Shown piece after piece: positions 38,101 through 45,685 of a stretch of 64,000 nt of DNA. Each line of letters begins with the position of its first letter. Position 1 is the first letter of the stretch. Source of the stretch: Gimesia fumaroli (GTDB lineage Bacteria > Planctomycetota > Planctomycetia > Planctomycetales > Planctomycetaceae); contig NZ_CP037452.1 of the NCBI RefSeq assembly GCF_007754425.1, forward strand, positions 6,985,164 to 7,049,163, read 5' to 3'. The translations under genes were made by a program, and so were the position numbers. Below the pieces are notes generated by a model. It did not search any database and was not told the DNA's origin. It saw only the letters and a list, made by a program, of their open reading frames with translations.

Positions 38101-40203
38101 CAATGTCCAGACGCGGACGCCGTTCTTCGGTTCATCGGCCACTTGTTCGATAATCTTGCCGGCGGTTTTAATCAAGCGGAACTGCAAGTCAGTTCCCACA
38201 TTTTCCGGGAGCGCCACCATTAATGAGCGATAGCTGCCACGCTCCACATTCAGAGTCGCTTCGAAATGGGAAAACAGAGTAGTGGGATCAAGGCGTATAT
38301 ATTGCAAATGGTGAGCCGCCAACTGCAGTGGTTTGCGGGAGACCATCAGGCTGCCTGCATAGTTATTATCCTGGTACTGATACCCAAACCGCATATTGGG
38401 AATGCGTTCCTGCATCGGTTCCAGATTGGTTAAATTACTGGGAATAAGATCCCAGTCTTTTTCCGCATTGATGATCAGCGACCCTTCCAGAATTTTCGCC
38501 TGCGGCAATTCAATTTTGGGCAGATCGAGTAATTGACTGTCTGCATCAGGGGGCCAGTTATCCAGATCGCGATGTGCTGTCACCACAATTTTGGCTTCCG
38601 TATTCGCGGGCAGTGCTTTGGAAAAAGGAAGTCGAATGAACTTCGTACCTGCTTCTCGCGAGGATTCTTTCCAGTCGACAGGTTTGTTTTGCAGAGTTGC
38701 TCCCAGAATGGTCCACTCGGCGGGAACTTTCATCTGAAACTCGAACATCGGTGCGAACAGGCTTTCCACTGTTGTGAGGAGTTGCAAATCCATCCCCTGC
38801 TCATTGATGTTGACCGCGGTCGAAGCCGCCATCTGAACTTCGGAACGTTTTTCCTGAGTCACTAGAGTGATGTTGAATTTCTGCTGCCAGAAATCAAAAT
38901 CCAGGCCGGGATTGGTCAGGCTGCGTCCGGTCGATCCTTTGCGAGGGATCGGCTGGGGTTGTGCTTTACGTCTGACGTTATTGGTTCGTTCCACCTGCAG
39001 CCGCACTCCCAGTGGATAGCGAATCAAAACAGAGCCGACGTGCGAGTTGACTTTTTCGATCGCAAGATCGGGAACCTTCCACGATTTTTCTGTTTCGGTT
39101 GTCATCACGCCGCGACAGACAATCTGCCGTTCCCCTTCAATGGGCTGCCGATAATTCAGAGTGATTTCGGTGCGACTGCTGTCTTTGACGCTGTCATTCA
39201 ACGCCCATGATTCCAGGCCCGTTGATTCCACACTGACAATTTCCAGAGTTTCAGGCACACTGAGGACTACCCGGTCCAGCGACTGTCCATAGATATTGAG
39301 TGCTGTCTGTGCCTGCCAGGCGACCTTTCCCGGGCTGACGGAAACACCAATGCCACTGCGAGCAAAGATCAGTGAATCATTGGTCTGCTCCCGGGTCTGC
39401 TCGGTGATTTTCAAACTGACCTGTGCCTCACCGCCGATGGGAAACTCATAAACGCCTTTCTGTCCATTCGGCGTAGACGATTTGACTTTGAGGTCGTTGA
39501 CAATCAGATGTTGTTTGGCCGGGATTTCCATTTTGAAGCGGCTGGCAACCTGTGGCAGCAGTTGGAATTGAGCAACCTGATCACTGCCGACAGAATTCAA
39601 TGCAGCCGACATTTGCAGTTTCAACTGATGCTCGCCTGGCCGTTGGTTGAACAACTGTAATAACTGAGATTTCCCTGATGACCGCGCAATCATCGCCGGC
39701 TGTTGATCTACGGTCGCCGATTCCATTGCCAGTCCATTTAAGGGGAGATTGATCACTGTCAGTTTCTGCTGGAACTGCCGAAAGGAAATTGTTGCTTCAA
39801 TGACGATTTGATGGTCGACGACTTTTGCCTGATAGTCGGCTGCATAAATGACGGCATTGGTTTGCGGAAGTTCGATGCCTCCCGTGTTTGTATCGGCCTG
39901 TTTTTTTAAGGCTTCATACTGTTTTCGTGGCAATAACACGCCACTACGATCGCGGGCGATGACAGCGTCCAATTGGTCCACGGGAAGATAAACGGCTGTT
40001 TTCGGCCATTTCTTCGGAGCGGGAACGATCACACTTTTTTGGGCAGCCGGTTTTTGTGCCAGTGTGGTCTGCGGAAAGACGAGTGTCAGACAGACGCAGC
40101 AACTCAATAGAGTGAGCAACCAGCCCGGTACACGGTTTGGATGAACCGGGAACCGTCGATGGTTTTTTCCAAACGCGGTTCGATTTATTTTATTCTGAAT
40201 CAT
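32137..40203 (-). CDS. Giant exported membrane protein with two tandem modules (about 2,690 residues)
   Basis: A very large protein of 2,688 residues, family not recognised. A signal peptide (GWLLTLLSCCVCLTLVFPQT, then TLAQK) starts module A. Module A (about 45-1000) is beta-rich and exported; a central membrane region follows with spans at about 978-1000, 1006-1028 and 1222-1292. Its third part carries LPAVQQSREAARRSDARNN at about 1026-1044, very like DUF1559 proteins. Residues 1298-1328 resemble an internal signal peptide (IASIILLGTLMSDPAASFAQ) and begin module B (about 1335-2620), which ends with Gln-rich linkers and spans at the C-terminus. Both modules repeat the motif order of the neighbouring 1,173-residue protein. 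The ATG 40203 has GAGG nine bases upstream; an ATG at 40215 is the alternative. A fusion of two ancestral genes is inferred. Confidence 0.85.
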   Translation of the reverse strand: MIQNKINRTAFGKNHRRFPVHPNRVPGWLLTLLSCCVCLTLVFPQTTLAQKPAAQKSVIVPAPKKWPKTAVYLPVDQLDAVIARDRSGVLLPRKQYEALKKQADTNTGGIELPQTNAVIYAADYQAKVVDHQIVIEATISFRQFQQKLTVINLPLNGLAMESATVDQQPAMIARSSGKSQLLQLFNQRPGEHQLKLQMSAALNSVGSDQVAQFQLLPQVASRFKMEIPAKQHLIVNDLKVKSSTPNGQKGVYEFPIGGEAQVSLKITEQTREQTNDSLIFARSGIGVSVSPGKVAWQAQTALNIYGQSLDRVVLSVPETLEIVSVESTGLESWALNDSVKDSSRTEITLNYRQPIEGERQIVCRGVMTTETEKSWKVPDLAIEKVNSHVGSVLIRYPLGVRLQVERTNNVRRKAQPQPIPRKGSTGRSLTNPGLDFDFWQQKFNITLVTQEKRSEVQMAASTAVNINEQGMDLQLLTTVESLFAPMFEFQMKVPAEWTILGATLQNKPVDWKESSREAGTKFIRLPFSKALPANTEAKIVVTAHRDLDNWPPDADSQLLDLPKIELPQAKILEGSLIINAEKDWDLIPSNLTNLEPMQERIPNMRFGYQYQDNNYAGSLMVSRKPLQLAAHHLQYIRLDPTTLFSHFEATLNVERGSYRSLMVALPENVGTDLQFRLIKTAGKIIEQVADEPKNGVRVWTLKMDRRLSGKQILVVTVEQPRKKGEVVKIPQLQIMSADRQYGEVAFEAEGDQRLKIQATGLRGQSLTAIDAAELPMPVAYQPRERIVAAYRFVGVGHEIQAEATRFDQTAVPTAIAHQLALKSVLGHSGEVQNEVLLSFSAVGIQSLQVVLPDQGELLSALVNGTPVEVRNTGEAFIVPISSDSQSDGVHSLKLLYDANRAPVHKAKQFSQTPPQLAVIDGTGETQPLKILNQSWTILYPDELLITESSGDFVPEQSLMRPGMIEYLRQQLALLSLGDLIWRLICVFMVAGIILIGMYLFRKGSVFDAASMIVGFLILCILFALMLPAVQQSREAARRSDARNNAISIDPATAPNDGFSPDPDVKFRQGSYATDMPAEEARDQSQATPALPDLIENEATPKPAAKKEDAFKAPLLVHPGDLAEKPMIEKSKRRIEGGKVFQRGAGITITKNGEAEFEGMAAGEPATDIPARALGGRLSVEAPLPEPEGFRSLAFQYYGEPQQKPLALTVSLLQRQRSQRIYLAVIVGVLWLCWLLRGLSCIRKLLFTLIGILVPIACSALFPVWTQEFLDGIFTGTILGACFWGFDWMVRQVRSELKEMMGYPDKTKATIASIILLGTLMSDPAASFAQKKPVVNPRPPQDLIVPYEVGSDPLSAQRIFLSRDEFKKLWNAAHPEQSMDETAASLGAVSQALYAAQVKPGAEAGQAVVHVTGRLVIHTVGKQPVTLPLPLGVAAISSALLDGKSATLLAHPQHQFSKQKKAAPHFYSLVISEPGLHLLDLEFDLPAQQTGPAGSFRINLKPVASGRLTLELPDKNSQLSITGTRASYRKQTTGDKTMLELPVDQGGEIQIAWRPAEERGAIQGIVHCQSTQATIIQDAGLELQSTHQYRIRQGQINQASLKISEDLRIQSITGPDVGGWEIVGSGDARRIKIFLRRDVKETTTVNVVAFQPLSIGKQSRAVNLPQMVPEEITNETGTVGVYAESQFQVRPDEITGAIQIDTGKFQNPATSSPLLKIAGQNLSPQWAYRFSRRPLTLRFSVSRRQPEKQAIAEHAVLVSPRKMSLSSRVRYQLKGIPESTFVMELPEDYLVLNVNSEGLDDWYIIEQNADDMRVLVFEFKELKTKQVEIIFEGVIPRETNQAVAEVMMPTPLEVSSVRSDLAIWCDESLVARAPELNDWRSISAADLSPELKAQQSRLPQFAFRSTAELPEWIKLALTPAQPGVTANSLVMTTVGNVSVSHTVAIRWSIQGAATSVLSFATPAWLGEHLDFRGKSIRQVDKRVIGGSVVQWTIYLQDSVEGSYFITADSTLSPPDSGQIEIPQVRIMDTSSKVDPQTTELETQQHFLMLVNHSWARLSLLNQDSLISVDRQEVPLVINDSLANQAMELARIIPNGKPPLYQIQQFQADQGAAAAVNMAELTTVLAHDGSWKTHADYRIRNRSRQFLAVRLPQKTQVLSAFVKGVPTAPVLLKRDAAKAETSSDIYLLALPKTSAADLSFSVNLILSGRLPASLPKGAFRWQSADIDLQPPQIVIPAEDAEYGIPVAQTKWSVYVPDEYAATALLDDPRTNMTPVEPVNGYGADDISLTSMAKDVENLYSVYSGSKSDRVRSRAIKNLKQLELKLDQSSTLDAGQQGQRIKQQIGEIQQQEKQRQAQQQKIITFSQGQGQSGQVDFDSEETFNQLVIGNRATLFDANTDGLTQQSGNLPAKPQSGKALESKSELKGFYFSKGSDKKGGAKGKGVPPQAVDSRALRRKQSLKNANDQGQSQLGMQQQAAMPNAAPSDFSDRIQSEASAEMGGIGGSARFGNRQSEQNSTRWSLPTPSTNIPLGGPASLKSHTIRNLQSNTLPTPVESIIVNEVAGQGQQAAWTQAGGISLHFDIPLHGHKLVFTKINGQPKLALSVRPENTYEFGGALLWTVIWTLILIGLIWCVSRNMQSTAAQKGLAMLLTLVGLTGWLLLSGMIAGLAICCFILGAIGLAYLYVKQAA

Positions 40204-40287
40204 GGCGAACCTCATTGAAGTTTGTCGCTCACAGTAAGTCTTTGAATCATGTCACAAAACGGTATCGCTGTCTGAACTGTCGCCGGG

Positions 40288-43200
40288 CTATTTTTTGTCC
40301 GATTGACCATCCAGGAATTCATCAAAGATGCCCGGCGGTGGTATCACAGCAGCCGTTGAGCCTGCCTTGTCGGTTTTGGAATCGAGTGAGCCGGTCCGTG
40401 GATGCGACGCGGGCATTCCCTTACGGTGTCCTGAGAACGAATAGATGATCCACAGCCCCAGCATGGTGAGGATTCCAAAACGTGCGGCGTAAACACCGTT
40501 CAAAACGAGATTAGCATTGGTCAATGAGAACATCGCCAGAATGAATACCAGAAAGATCAGCAGAGTCAATTTGTTCTGCCAGCATCGGTTTCGCATCACA
40601 ATGGCAATCCCCACCAGAGCGCCACTTAAGACCCAGGTAAGTACAGAGAGCTTCCACCAGGAAACGCTGATTTCGCTGCTGTCACCCAAACGTCTATAAG
40701 TAAAAGCACGGCCCTCCGTCGGGAAATCGACGAGCGAACCAGCGGTCTTTCCAATCCAGGAATCAAAATGACTGCCAGGAATGGGGCTGCCACCACGTTT
40801 AGGAATGATACCGGAGAGATAGGGTTTGTTCTCGGGTTCAAATTCGTCAGATAGACTCACCAGTGCATACTGATCGGGGACCCAGATGGCAGTTCTTAAT
40901 TGTTGAACCACTACATTCTCTGCCTGCGTTCCACCAAATCGAGGTAATGGCAGTGTTAAATTTCCTCCAGGAGAGTCAGTAATTCGCGGAACAGCTTTTG
41001 TAAACAACAGGCTGATCAAAAACGCCTGATCGGACGCTTGATCGCGGGCCACGTTCACAAAGTAGGTGGACCAGCCTTTTTCACCCTGGCCCTGTTCATC
41101 TTTTTCCAAAGGAACTGGTTGGCCGGCGACGGTGACGCTTAAAGGCTCCATCCCTTCGGGTAACGCGACTTTCAATTGCTGTCGTTCACTCGATTTCATC
41201 AAGTAGCGGCAACGATAAGTCGAACGCCCTTCTTTGCTCACCACGACCTCGACCAGCGATTTCAGAATGATCGTTTCAACGACTTCCTGAATTTTGTGTC
41301 GTGTGGATGCCAGTTCCAATATGACCGGTTGTGTGAAATAACGATACGCCAGAAATCCATCCTGGGGCAATAACTTCAACTCGCGAATATCAATCGGATC
41401 GAGTTGTTCATCAAGCTGCGAAGTCGAGACAGAAAGCGTTTTTGATTTCTGGATCGAAATTTCTCCGTAGACGCGAGATAGCGGAACATCGCGAGAGCGT
41501 TTGTTATCATCCGATTTTTCCAGCCCCAGAACTTTCACAGGTTGTAAACTGATTTTCTTCAGTGCGACTTCGCCCGAATCGTCCTCATTTTTTTCTTTCT
41601 TTTTCTCATCCGCTTTCTCTGCCTCCCCAGCGGAGTCGCCTTCTTTCGCAGGCTTGGCTTTCAATGCCAGCAAGCCCGGCGTAATATCATAGCGTACTTC
41701 CAGAATATAAGGTCCTTGTACATTCCGCTGTGTCGTTACCGTCCAGGTGACCCACCCGTCAACAGCTTGTTCAGAACGGCTTTTTTGTTTAATCGACGGT
41801 GCAGGAGCCGCAGACAGGGAGCGAATCTGGATCAGGTCAGCAATCGCTTCCGGTACTGCAAAGCGAAAGGTATCGATGCCGGCATACTGCACCTGATAGG
41901 AGATTCGGGTTGTGACTTCTGCTATCTGCTCTTTGACGTCAACGCTGGTGGCGACGTCGGCAATGAGTCTCGTTGGTTTGATGCGAATCTGAACCGGAAT
42001 CACGACCGGCCGCCTGTTGTAATCCCACAATGATGCCAGTGACATATTTCCGGATTGCGATCTTCTGGCATTGGTCGCAGGCTGAGCCCCCACGACATCC
42101 GGGTTGTTAATGATCAACTCCATCGATTCCGGCGCATAAATGGCAACCTGACCAGTTTCCCGTTCGATGTTTGTTGGCTCCAGTAAGGGCACGTTGATTT
42201 TGGATTCCTGCTCCCCTTGAGTGAAATCCTGATGAGCGCGGAGATGCAGCTTCAGTTTTCCCTGATACTTCTGTAGTAAGGAAATCGTCAGCAGCCGCGA
42301 TTGTTTGTCAAAATTGTATTCTTTCAATCCTGCAACGTTGACCGAATCGATCACCAATGGTTCGGGAACTTTCAACTGGAATGAAAAAATACCCGCTCGC
42401 TGAATATCATAATCGAGCTGCGCTCCCAACCTGATTTCATCTTCGCCGAAAAAACACTCGGTCAACTGGTTGACAAAAATTCTGGGTTCCAGCGGTTGCA
42501 CACTAATCTGTAACTGGGCTGACGGATTAAAGAATCGATAATAAACGGCATTAGCTCTTTGAATGCTTGCCGGGATGCCTGCAGCTTCACTACGGGTCAC
42601 CCCTTCCATTTTCGTGACGGAAAACGTCATGCTTTCACCAGGATCAATGGCGATCTGACCGCTTTCCCGGATCACGTCCAGAGCATGAATCCCGTGCGTG
42701 GCAGAATCGGTTAAACCAAGAATTTCAAACGGATCATCCGGGATCTCTTTTTCGGTGTGCACTTGAATTAAGGCACCATCCTGGAGCTTGTTGAGGAATT
42801 CGACCGAGATCACTTGCCGATCAGCGGCTTTTTCTACTTTCCAGCTTTTGATTTTCGCATTCGGAGAAGAGAGATCCAGAATGCGATCGTTAAGAGGCAC
42901 CGCGATGCGTGCCGTCTGCAGATCTCCTCGGAGAACGTCATACTTCAATGATGTCTGTGTGTGAACCAGACCATCACGAATGGAGACCAGTGTGGAGTTC
43001 TCGACACTGGCCAGTAAATCCATTTCCGGTTTGGTACTTTCGCGGGGATACCAGAGCACGCTGATTTGATTTGTGGCTCCCAATGTTGATTTGACGAGAG
43101 TTGACTTGGGGGGAGATGTTGCAGGCAAGCGAACCAACTGGGGGGTGATTTTGACTGTCTGATCGGCTTCCGGAATGGTTAATTCCAGCGTGGTAATTCC

Positions 43201-43809
43201 TACCGTTGGACAGACAAACTGGAAACTCCGCCCTTCCGGTGAGTTTTTCACCCGTGTCAGCAGTTCGATCTGAACCTGATGCGCGCCTTTCTCTGAGAGT
43301 AATAGCGAGTAGCTTCCTTTACCGGTTCCCCGTAAAAAGACTTTGGACTTCGCCGAACTCACTTTACCAATCGCCGCATCACCAAAACGCAGAGGGACTT
43401 CGACCCAGGGATCGCCCATCACTTGTATCGTCAACTCACATTGAATGCGGGCCACATTTTCTTCAACGGTTCCTGTATAGGAAGCACTGGTGACAACCGC
43501 TTTGACGGGAAACTGGATTCCCCCCTCTTTGCCCAGCCCGGCCGACTCTGACCAGAGTTTTAAGTACTCCAGATAAGGCATGAAAATGGTTGCGTCCGAT
43601 TTGTCGAATACATCCTTGATATTTTTAAAAGGGACGTAGATCAAGCGATCCCAGTCATCCTGTTTTTCGGTTGAGTTCTCTTTTTCGCCTATGGCGGGCT
43701 TATCTGCTTCTACCACAGATTGTGCCAACGAAAAACGGGGCCCCGCCATCAAGGCACACGCCATGACCCCAAACAGAATGAATCGAGGTGTGAATCTCAG
43801 GTATCGCAT
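40288..43809 (-). CDS. Large exported membrane protein, single module (about 1,170 residues)
   Basis: A 1,173-residue protein, family not recognised. Signal peptide FILFGVMACALMAGPRFSLA then Q, an exported beta-rich part (about 30-1080), and C-terminal spans (KLSVLTWVLSGALVGIAIVM, LTLLIFLVFILAMFSLTNAN, FGILTMLGLWIIYSF) followed by a short cytoplasmic tail. A low-complexity Glu/Lys/Asp segment lies at about 41,560-41,660. The N-terminal motif YVPFKNIKDVFDKSDATIFM with PYLEYLKLW, the middle VPEPLVIDSVNVAGLKEY, and the C-terminal VALPEGMEPLSVTVAGQPVP match both modules of the giant protein. It is transcribed just ahead of it (72-base gap), so the two probably form one operon. ATG 43809 with AAGGTGG upstream is chosen over the GTG three codons before. 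Confidence 0.85.
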   Translation of the reverse strand: MRYLRFTPRFILFGVMACALMAGPRFSLAQSVVEADKPAIGEKENSTEKQDDWDRLIYVPFKNIKDVFDKSDATIFMPYLEYLKLWSESAGLGKEGGIQFPVKAVVTSASYTGTVEENVARIQCELTIQVMGDPWVEVPLRFGDAAIGKVSSAKSKVFLRGTGKGSYSLLLSEKGAHQVQIELLTRVKNSPEGRSFQFVCPTVGITTLELTIPEADQTVKITPQLVRLPATSPPKSTLVKSTLGATNQISVLWYPRESTKPEMDLLASVENSTLVSIRDGLVHTQTSLKYDVLRGDLQTARIAVPLNDRILDLSSPNAKIKSWKVEKAADRQVISVEFLNKLQDGALIQVHTEKEIPDDPFEILGLTDSATHGIHALDVIRESGQIAIDPGESMTFSVTKMEGVTRSEAAGIPASIQRANAVYYRFFNPSAQLQISVQPLEPRIFVNQLTECFFGEDEIRLGAQLDYDIQRAGIFSFQLKVPEPLVIDSVNVAGLKEYNFDKQSRLLTISLLQKYQGKLKLHLRAHQDFTQGEQESKINVPLLEPTNIERETGQVAIYAPESMELIINNPDVVGAQPATNARRSQSGNMSLASLWDYNRRPVVIPVQIRIKPTRLIADVATSVDVKEQIAEVTTRISYQVQYAGIDTFRFAVPEAIADLIQIRSLSAAPAPSIKQKSRSEQAVDGWVTWTVTTQRNVQGPYILEVRYDITPGLLALKAKPAKEGDSAGEAEKADEKKKEKNEDDSGEVALKKISLQPVKVLGLEKSDDNKRSRDVPLSRVYGEISIQKSKTLSVSTSQLDEQLDPIDIRELKLLPQDGFLAYRYFTQPVILELASTRHKIQEVVETIILKSLVEVVVSKEGRSTYRCRYLMKSSERQQLKVALPEGMEPLSVTVAGQPVPLEKDEQGQGEKGWSTYFVNVARDQASDQAFLISLLFTKAVPRITDSPGGNLTLPLPRFGGTQAENVVVQQLRTAIWVPDQYALVSLSDEFEPENKPYLSGIIPKRGGSPIPGSHFDSWIGKTAGSLVDFPTEGRAFTYRRLGDSSEISVSWWKLSVLTWVLSGALVGIAIVMRNRCWQNKLTLLIFLVFILAMFSLTNANLVLNGVYAARFGILTMLGLWIIYSFSGHRKGMPASHPRTGSLDSKTDKAGSTAAVIPPPGIFDEFLDGQSDKK

Positions 43810-44254
43810 ATCACCCACCTTTTGTACATTATTCGATCCCCTGTCCTTTTGTGAAAAGAGATAACAAACAGGATGATCGCGTAAAAAGCGTTAAATTCAG
43901 AGTTTATAGAAGCCAGTATAGTTTTTTTCGCATATTGTCTGGAAGATTGGACGTAAGTGAGACGAGTGAAATTGCGAAAAAAATGAAAAATTTTCTATGA
44001 AACAAATAGAGAGAACAAGCCTGTCTGAGTTCACTTGTCCTCTGAGAAGACGATTGACGTCGGGTTCTCGAACAGAGGGAGCCACGTCTGTTATTGACCC
44101 TCGTAACTCTCTTTGAACTTCTCATACCCCAAGTTACTCTACACCTTTCTTACTTGCTTCTGCTCTCGAACCCGTTTAAGTTGAATTGTTGCTACCAGAT
44201 CCAGTCTGTCCAAATGGATCTTTTCCCCGGTTCTGATTCAGGAAGCCCGCCTGT
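43810..44254. other. Intergenic region, divergent giant-protein operon and ceramidase-like gene
   Basis: About 440 AT-rich bases that must hold both promoters. A small hairpin AGATCC...GGATCT followed by TTTT lies near 44200-44226, ahead of the ceramidase-like gene. The short frames in the region have no recognisable domain and poor codon use. No RNA gene is recognised. Confidence 0.4.
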
Positions 44255-45658
44255 ATGTCTCATTTCAGTTTTAATCGATTTCTAATTTTTCAATTGATTG
44301 TTCTGTCAGGCATCTGCTTGTTATCGGTCTCCCCTCAATATCTCTCAGCAGGCGAGTTGAAAATAGTTCCTTTCAATGCAGACGTGACCCCGGAACTGGG
44401 CGTTCCCGTTGCGTATGCGCCCGCCAGGAAAATAGTCACACCACTGTATGCCAGAGGCATTGTGCTCTTGTCTGATGAGCAACCGGTTGTCTTGTGTGCC
44501 GTCGATGCGATTGGGATCGGGAATGCGGGTTATGATATCTGGCGTCAGGAATTAGCGAAAGCTGCCAAAACGACGGCAGAGCGAGTCGCCTTGCATTCAT
44601 TGCACCAGCACGATGCGCCCCGCTTTGACTTTGCTACTGGGAAACTGATGGAAGAACAGGGGCTTGCCGGAAAAAACTACGACAATGACTACAATCGAGA
44701 ATGCATTCAAAAGGTGGTCGATGCCATCACAGAGGGCATGAAAACCCCGCAAACGGTAACGCACCTGGGAATCGGCAAATCAAAAGTCGAAAAAGTCGCC
44801 TCGAACCGCCGCTTACTGGGAGGCGATGGCAAAGTGCGTTTGATGCGGTGGAGTAAATCAACGTCGCCTGAGGCAATCAAAGCGCCCGAAGGAGTCATTG
44901 ATCCTTACTTGCGTTCCATCTGCTTCTGGAATCAGGATCATCCGATCGCGGTCTTGAACTATTATGCCACACATCCCCAAAGCTATTATGGCCAAGGCGA
45001 TGTGAACTATGAATTTGTCGGCATGGCACGGGAAGCCAGAAACAAAGCCTTGCCGGGTACGCTCAATGTATACTTCAACGGTGCTGCGGGGAATGTGGCA
45101 GCCGGGAAATACAATGATGGTTCTACCAAAATGAGGCCGATCTTGGCCGGGCGTGTCGAACGAGCCATGCAGCAGGCATTTGACCATCAGAAAAAGACCG
45201 AGGTGACTTCGGCTGACCTGCACTGGAAAACCAAAATGACCGCGTTACCCGTGGCTTCACATCTGGATTCGGAAAAATTAGCAGCGACGATCAAAGATAA
45301 AACCAAAACTCCGAAAGAGCGGGCCTCCGCCGCATTTCGGCTGGTCTGGTATCAAAGAGCCAGCGCTGGGCATCAGATTCCGGTTACCTGCCTGCATTTG
45401 GAGTCAGCGTCTATCTTGCATCTTCCGGGAGAACTATTCGTGGAATACCAGTTGAAAGCGCAAGAATTTGCTCCCGAGCGAACGGTTTGCATGGCTGCAT
45501 ACGGCGACTATGGTCCCGGTTATATCTGTACCGAGATCGCGTATTCCCAGGGAGGCTATGAATCGAGTCCTGGAGCCAGCCTGGTAGCACCGGAAGTGGA
45601 ATCGGTTCTGATGCAAGTGATCCAAAATCTGGTCACTTCTGCACCAGCAAAGCCTTGA
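44255..45658 (+). CDS. Exported ceramidase-like protein (neutral/alkaline ceramidase N-terminal fold), probably not a ceramidase
   Basis: A 467-residue exported protein with a signal peptide (FLIFQLIVLSGICLLSVSPQ, ending near SAG). The rest follows the N-terminal catalytic fold of neutral/alkaline ceramidases: DVTPELGVPVAYAPARKIVT, HSLHQHDAPRFD in place of the usual H-x-H-S-G-P zinc site, LNYYATHPQSYYGQGDVN, and YFNGAAGNVAAGKYNDGS. The Ser of the catalytic GDVSPN-type motif is Ala here, and the C-terminal Ig-like domain of true ceramidases (700 residues) is absent. So a related hydrolase or a sugar- or lipid-binding role is more likely. ATG 44255 has AGGAAGC upstream. Confidence 0.8.
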   Translation: MSHFSFNRFLIFQLIVLSGICLLSVSPQYLSAGELKIVPFNADVTPELGVPVAYAPARKIVTPLYARGIVLLSDEQPVVLCAVDAIGIGNAGYDIWRQELAKAAKTTAERVALHSLHQHDAPRFDFATGKLMEEQGLAGKNYDNDYNRECIQKVVDAITEGMKTPQTVTHLGIGKSKVEKVASNRRLLGGDGKVRLMRWSKSTSPEAIKAPEGVIDPYLRSICFWNQDHPIAVLNYYATHPQSYYGQGDVNYEFVGMAREARNKALPGTLNVYFNGAAGNVAAGKYNDGSTKMRPILAGRVERAMQQAFDHQKKTEVTSADLHWKTKMTALPVASHLDSEKLAATIKDKTKTPKERASAAFRLVWYQRASAGHQIPVTCLHLESASILHLPGELFVEYQLKAQEFAPERTVCMAAYGDYGPGYICTEIAYSQGGYESSPGASLVAPEVESVLMQVIQNLVTSAPAKP

Positions 45659-45666
45659 AGTGGGAA

Positions 45667-45681
45667 CCGCATGATCTGCGG
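45667..45681. other. Small hairpin in the convergent gap
   Basis: CCGCA (45667-45671) and TGCGG (45677-45681) form a 5-bp stem between the stops of two converging genes (45658 and 45686). It lacks a T-run and is too small for a sure terminator. Confidence 0.3.
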
Positions 45682-45685
45682 TCGC

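Noticed and set aside
44040-44180. T-loop-like bases suggesting a tRNA gene
   Set aside because: No acceptor or anticodon stem can be formed around it.
44094-44285. 63-residue frame ahead of the ceramidase-like gene
   Set aside because: It overlaps the ceramidase-like start in another phase and has no recognisable features.
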